Positions 60,610 through 64,000 of a stretch of 64,000 nt of DNA are shown here, piece after piece (position 1 is the stretch's first letter; each line of letters opens with the position of its first letter). Origin of the DNA: Zanthoxylum bungeanum. Lineage: Eukaryota > Streptophyta > Magnoliopsida > Sapindales > Rutaceae. The position numbers and the translations under genes were made by a program. The notes beneath the pieces were generated by a model that worked only from the letters and a program-made list of their open reading frames with translations, made no database searches and had not been told where the DNA came from. The stretch is taken from NCBI GenBank assembly GCA_019454045.1, contig SKCR01006514.1, positions 62,001 to 126,000 on the forward strand. The letters are read 5' to 3'.

Positions 60610-61600
60610 TCCTACAACCAAACCCACAAAATTTGAGCTTTGTTTACACATCAAGTTGATTTTTTTTAAAGAAAGTCAAATCAGTAATGAAATTTAAGCT
60701 GAATAAAACAAAAAAGAACAAATTTTTGGCAAATTTAGTCATTTTTCTGCAAACCCCGTGATTTTTTCTTGATTAAATCAGCAAACCCAGAAGCGAAAAC
60801 TCAAAAAGATAGATCTTTTTACGCAAAAATTATGGTTCTTACTTAAAAAAAAAGTTGTATTTGATTCATATGATAAGCTTTTCCTCATTAACTAATAAAA
60901 AAAACTGAGGTAAAAATCATGGAGATTGTGAAATAGAAGATGAAGCAAACAAGAAAAATGGATTTTCCAATCTGGGATTTTTTTTGGTCAATTCAGAAGA
61001 ATCAGAAAATGCAAAATTTAGAGAAAATCAAAACTGAAGTTCATAGATGAATATGAAAAATAATTATTATTTAAAAAAAAAAAAAAAACAGAATCAGAGA
61101 TGATTGTATCTCATCTCAAGATCTAGAGCTTAAACATAAAAACCACTACAAATCTTCTTCCTCTCTGAAACTATCCATCTGAGAGAATAACAGAAGAGTT
61201 GCAGAATCCAAAAAAAGAAGAAGCTTAAAATGAGATTAAAATCTACAACACCAATAACATACATGTCATGCAAAACGAAAAACTGAAAAGCTTCTCAAGA
61301 AAATTCCACAAGCAACAACACCAACAACTCTTCTAATTCTCTCTCTATATGTGCTTTCAATGAGATATTTTTTTTTAAAAAAAAATTGCAGAATTTTTTT
61401 TTCTTTTTGTAGCTTATGATATTGTGGGCTCTCTTTGATTATCAATCTCTCTCAATGGCTTGGTTGTTTCTTCTCCTTTCTAGTTTCTATCTTCTCCTTC
61501 TCCTTCTCCTTCTCCTTCTTCTTGCTTTCTCCATTTTTTCTCTCTGATTTCTATTTATCCTCCTTGTAGGAATGAGCAATTAAGTTATAAAAATAACTTC
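60610..61600 (-). promoter_or_regulatory. leader and promoter of the DUF1639 gene
   Basis: On the minus strand a TATA-like GGATAAATAG lies at 61560-61551, followed by GAGAAGG repeats (TTCTCC runs at 61488-61530 on the plus strand) in the probable start of the leader. TTTGGTTGTAG ending at 60612 is a good acceptor, two bases before the ATG, so the leader probably contains an intron of several hundred bases. The leader donor was not settled. Confidence 0.55.
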
Positions 61601-62085
61601 TTTTTATTTGAACCGTTGGATTCAATATGAACGGTTGGATGAGGCTTCTGTCCGCGCTTTGCAAAACCAAGAGAAGCTTTGGTTTTGGGCTCGTTTCCTT
61701 GTTTGATTCCGGCCTGTATCAAATATGGGCCTACCATTTCTTAATCCTGGCCCAGTTTTGATTGATCTAAAATGTGTGCATTGGTATAGTTATATTTTTA
61801 TCAACTATTGAATTTTAATATAATTAGTATAAATTTTATCAACTATCATATTGGAAAATAATTTACTAAAATGCATTATAATTTCCTGTTCGCCTTTAGT
61901 GGAAAACTTACAAAAAAATATAATCAAATAAAAAGGAATTATAATAATTAATGATGAAACAAATAATAATACAAGGTTTTATTGGCTATTGGACCTCTTT
62001 TTAAGTGGGGCTTTAATAACAGGAGACAGAAAACAGGCCCACATATTACATAAGACAGGAATAAGGATATATATATTGAAATTGT
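61601..62085. other. intergenic, nothing recognised
   Basis: AT-rich with GGGCTCG/GGGCC words near 61690-61760. No gene. Confidence 0.4.
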
Positions 62086-62242
62086 AAATCATGTCGTAAA
62101 ATCACAATTTCCGAGCTTAAACAGAGTAGGTAAAAATTCCGATTGTCCCAGGTTTTTACAATAATATATTCCCTGAATTCGAACCCAATAACTTAAGGTG
62201 AAATCTTGAACCTTAGACCACTAAATCAAACCCCTATAAGGA
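62086..62242 (-). mobile_element. tRNA-derived SINE, copy 9 (minus), diverged
   Basis: Read on the minus strand: GGGTTTGATTTAGTGGTCTA, GGGTTCGAATTCAGGGAATA (box B intact), ATTGTAAAAACCTGGGACA, TTACCTACTCTGTTTAAGCT and CGGAAATTGTGATTTTACGA. More diverged than the others, so older. Confidence 0.82.
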
Positions 62243-62560
62243 CGGAACAATTCCATCACTTTTGTGTGTGTATATATATTTATATATTTTAACATGTGAT
62301 ATTCAATTGTTTTTCATATTTTTATGATTTGAGAGGATGATTCAAAATTAGAGGTGGGGAAATATTACATGTAAACAGACCCCGAACTGATGGTCCAAAT
62401 CAATCTCGATTCAAAATTTAAAAAATGAATTACAGGATTAGAATAAGATTGCATTTAAAAAGTTTAATTAATTATAAAAATGTGAAGTGAGGGGAAGAAA
62501 AATAGGGTAAACAAATCACACATAAAAAATAAAATTTTTAAAAAAAAAAAAAAAATAGTG
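62243..62560. other. intergenic, nothing recognised
   Basis: AT-rich spacer. Confidence 0.4.
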
Positions 62561-62660
62561 CCACGTCACACATACTCACTAAACCCTAAAATGGCTCAAA
62601 ATCCTCTCTATAAAATGAGATCAAAACCCTAACCCTAACTATCATTCTCTCTCACAACAG
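62561..62660 (+). promoter_or_regulatory. ribosomal-protein-type promoter
   Basis: GTGCCACGTCAC (about 62560), telo box AAACCCTAA at 62581-62589, a consensus TATA box CTATAAAATG (62608-62617), and AAACCCTAACCCTAAC at 62624-62639, followed by a CT-rich start ATTCTCTCTCACAACAGCCGCC. This order is typical of Arabidopsis ribosomal-protein and translation-factor genes. Expected start site near 62640. Confidence 0.65.
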
Positions 62661-63133
62661 CCGCCTGAGACTACAATTTGTTCATATTTTTGTTTTTAAT
62701 ACCCATTTTGCCTCTTTGAGTAGCCATATGAATGTATGAATCCATACAAAAAATTTCATCTTTGGTTTAGTTAGGAGGCAGAGATTGAATCAAAAGGGCA
62801 TTTTGACGGGAATCTTGATTTCCTTTTTCAATTTTCCCCAAAGCAGCCTCTCACATTTTCAATTTATTTTATTTCAAATTTTAAATTTTATATCTTTAAT
62901 GCCTCAGAATAACCAGAAGGTTAATTTTTTTTACCACACCGTTTGGTTCAGACAGAGGCTTATAGCAAAAACCCGCAGCACAAAGGTATTAAATCTACCC
63001 ATTTCTTGTTATCTGGGATTTTTCCTTATAGCTTCGGATATTTTTATTTTTTATTTTTACAATATTATTCACAGTATGAAGATATTTAATTTGAAATTTG
63101 ATGTAAATCCGAATATTTGTGTTGGGGTTAATT
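62661..63133 (+). other. possible transcribed region behind the 62.6-kb promoter
   Basis: No gene recognised. A short frame from ATG 62900 reads MPQNNQKVNFFYHTVWFRQR and meets a possible donor AAAG/GTATTA near 62985. Neither the peptide nor a following exon could be identified. It may be exon 1 of a gene that is disrupted, or a non-coding RNA host; the rest is AT-rich. Confidence 0.3.
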
Positions 63134-63282
63134 GTCCTTGGGCGTGACTTGGCGGTGTAGCGTTCAAAATCTTAGAATTGCGTGTCTTGTCGGAGTCTGG
63201 TACAACTGGTCTGTTACCTGTTTCTCTTAATTTGAGTTGATTTGTCATCGTGATTTCTAACGATTTCAACAAAAAAAAATGT
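63134..63282 (+). mobile_element. tRNA-derived SINE, copy 10, internally deleted, with TSD
   Basis: GGCGTGACTTGGCGGTGTAG, TCTTGTCGGAGTCTGGTACA, TTTCTCTTAATTTGAGTTGA, TGATTTCTAACGATTTC and an A-tail. Box B and neighbouring sequence are deleted. GGGGTTAATT flanks it at 63124-63133 and 63283-63292. A copy without box B could not be transcribed by itself. Confidence 0.85.
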
Positions 63283-63292
63283 GGGGTTAATT

Positions 63293-64000
63293 AGTTTATT
63301 ATTTAATTGTATAGTAAATAAAGATACTAGTGGCTTTTGAAACCAAGATTTATTTTTATTAGTTAAATAAACTAATTAAACTCCACCACAAGCTCAAGTT
63401 CACATAAGAGAGATCTGTCATGAAGTTATAGACTAGAGCTTCTTAGGAAGTTCGTGATTTATGTTATAGATGATGATGATTCCAATGTTCTAGTAATCTC
63501 TTGCAATACAGAATGGTGATGTTTGACGTGCTACAGAGGCTCAGAACAAGAGGGGTCTCGTCCTGACCCGGTTTGAGGCATAGGAATGAATTACACATTT
63601 GTTCCTTTCCTATAGGAAAATCTTTATTCTCTTGGGCTACATTGGAAAGAGTATGTTATAGTGATAATGTGCGTGATTTCATATATGCACTAGATTAAAA
63701 CGTCTTTATGTTTCATGTTAATTGGAGTTGAAAATTTGAAACGTGTCATTTTAGACTTTGCCCCCCCTTGATCATCCATTTGGGTTGGTACATGGATTAG
63801 TAAACCTCCACTATTCATTTTGAATCCCTTTATATTGTATGGTAATAACTATTTTTCTATAAAGATTACGAGACTTCCTTTTTGTTTGAGTCTGAATTAT
63901 GTACCTAGAGTATTTAGAAGGACTGGCACTGGCTGAATACTAAGTGGTCTAAGACTATAATTTTAAGACTTCCTGCATCATAGTTGCTATTGAAAGCTGT
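63293..64000. other. intergenic to window end, nothing recognised
   Basis: AT-rich DNA without a supported gene or repeat. Confidence 0.4.

Noticed and set aside
62624..62640. Interstitial telomere repeat
   Set aside because: Only two CCCTAA units at a TATA-proximal position; this is a telo box, not a telomeric tract.

Overview
The window is nuclear DNA from a flowering plant, most likely a eudicot. The evidence is spliced genes with AT-rich introns, plant-specific protein families (an MLK-type casein kinase 1, a DUF1639 protein, a cytosolic APS kinase of APK3 type), plant transposon classes (Ty1/copia, L1-type LINE, tRNA-derived SINEs, Helitron ends, Harbinger- and Mutator-type MITEs) and an inserted piece of plant mitochondrial DNA carrying part of the 26S rRNA gene. 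I cannot name the species.

Layout. 1-2.9 kb: decayed 3' half of a Ty1/copia element with its 3' LTR. 2.9-12.6 kb: gene-free repeats, namely Helitron-like AT-rich DNA, a 49/75-bp minisatellite (6.08-7.17 kb), a CGTTCG-rich array (9.49-9.84 kb) and a 178-bp tandem array (9.84-10.38 kb). 12.6-21.9 kb: a complete 16-coding-exon MLK/EL1-like casein kinase 1 gene (+). 21.9-24.1 kb: a 5'-truncated LINE with a 15-bp target duplication. 25.4-27.7 kb: GAR1, the H/ACA snoRNP subunit (+), with telo boxes upstream. 27.9-32.7 kb: NAD(H)-type glutamate dehydrogenase (-), 9 coding exons and a leader intron, convergent with GAR1. 33-49.8 kb: a repeat island with SINEs, a Mutator-type MITE, a solo LTR nested in a Harbinger-type element, long-inverted-repeat foldback elements and a Helitron end. 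49.9-53.2 kb: APS kinase (+), 6 coding exons. 54.65-55.7 kb: mitochondrial insertion. 56.17-56.41 kb: 78-residue small ORF. 59.3-61.6 kb: DUF1639 gene (-). 62.56-62.66 kb: a translation-gene-type promoter with no recognisable gene behind it.

The genes do not form an operon-like system. Their order (casein kinase - GAR1 - GDH - APS kinase - DUF1639) is what I remember of Arabidopsis At3g03940-At3g03880, with a partial duplicate at At5g18190-At5g18170, so the block appears to be an ancient syntenic segment whose spacers have been filled by transposons. I see no convincing new biochemical system. The most notable items are the preserved gene order, a GC-AG intron in the APS kinase gene, a SINE family with at least nine copies, several with exact target duplications, and the nested and foldback transposons. 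All exon junctions were read by eye from splice consensus and protein family conservation.
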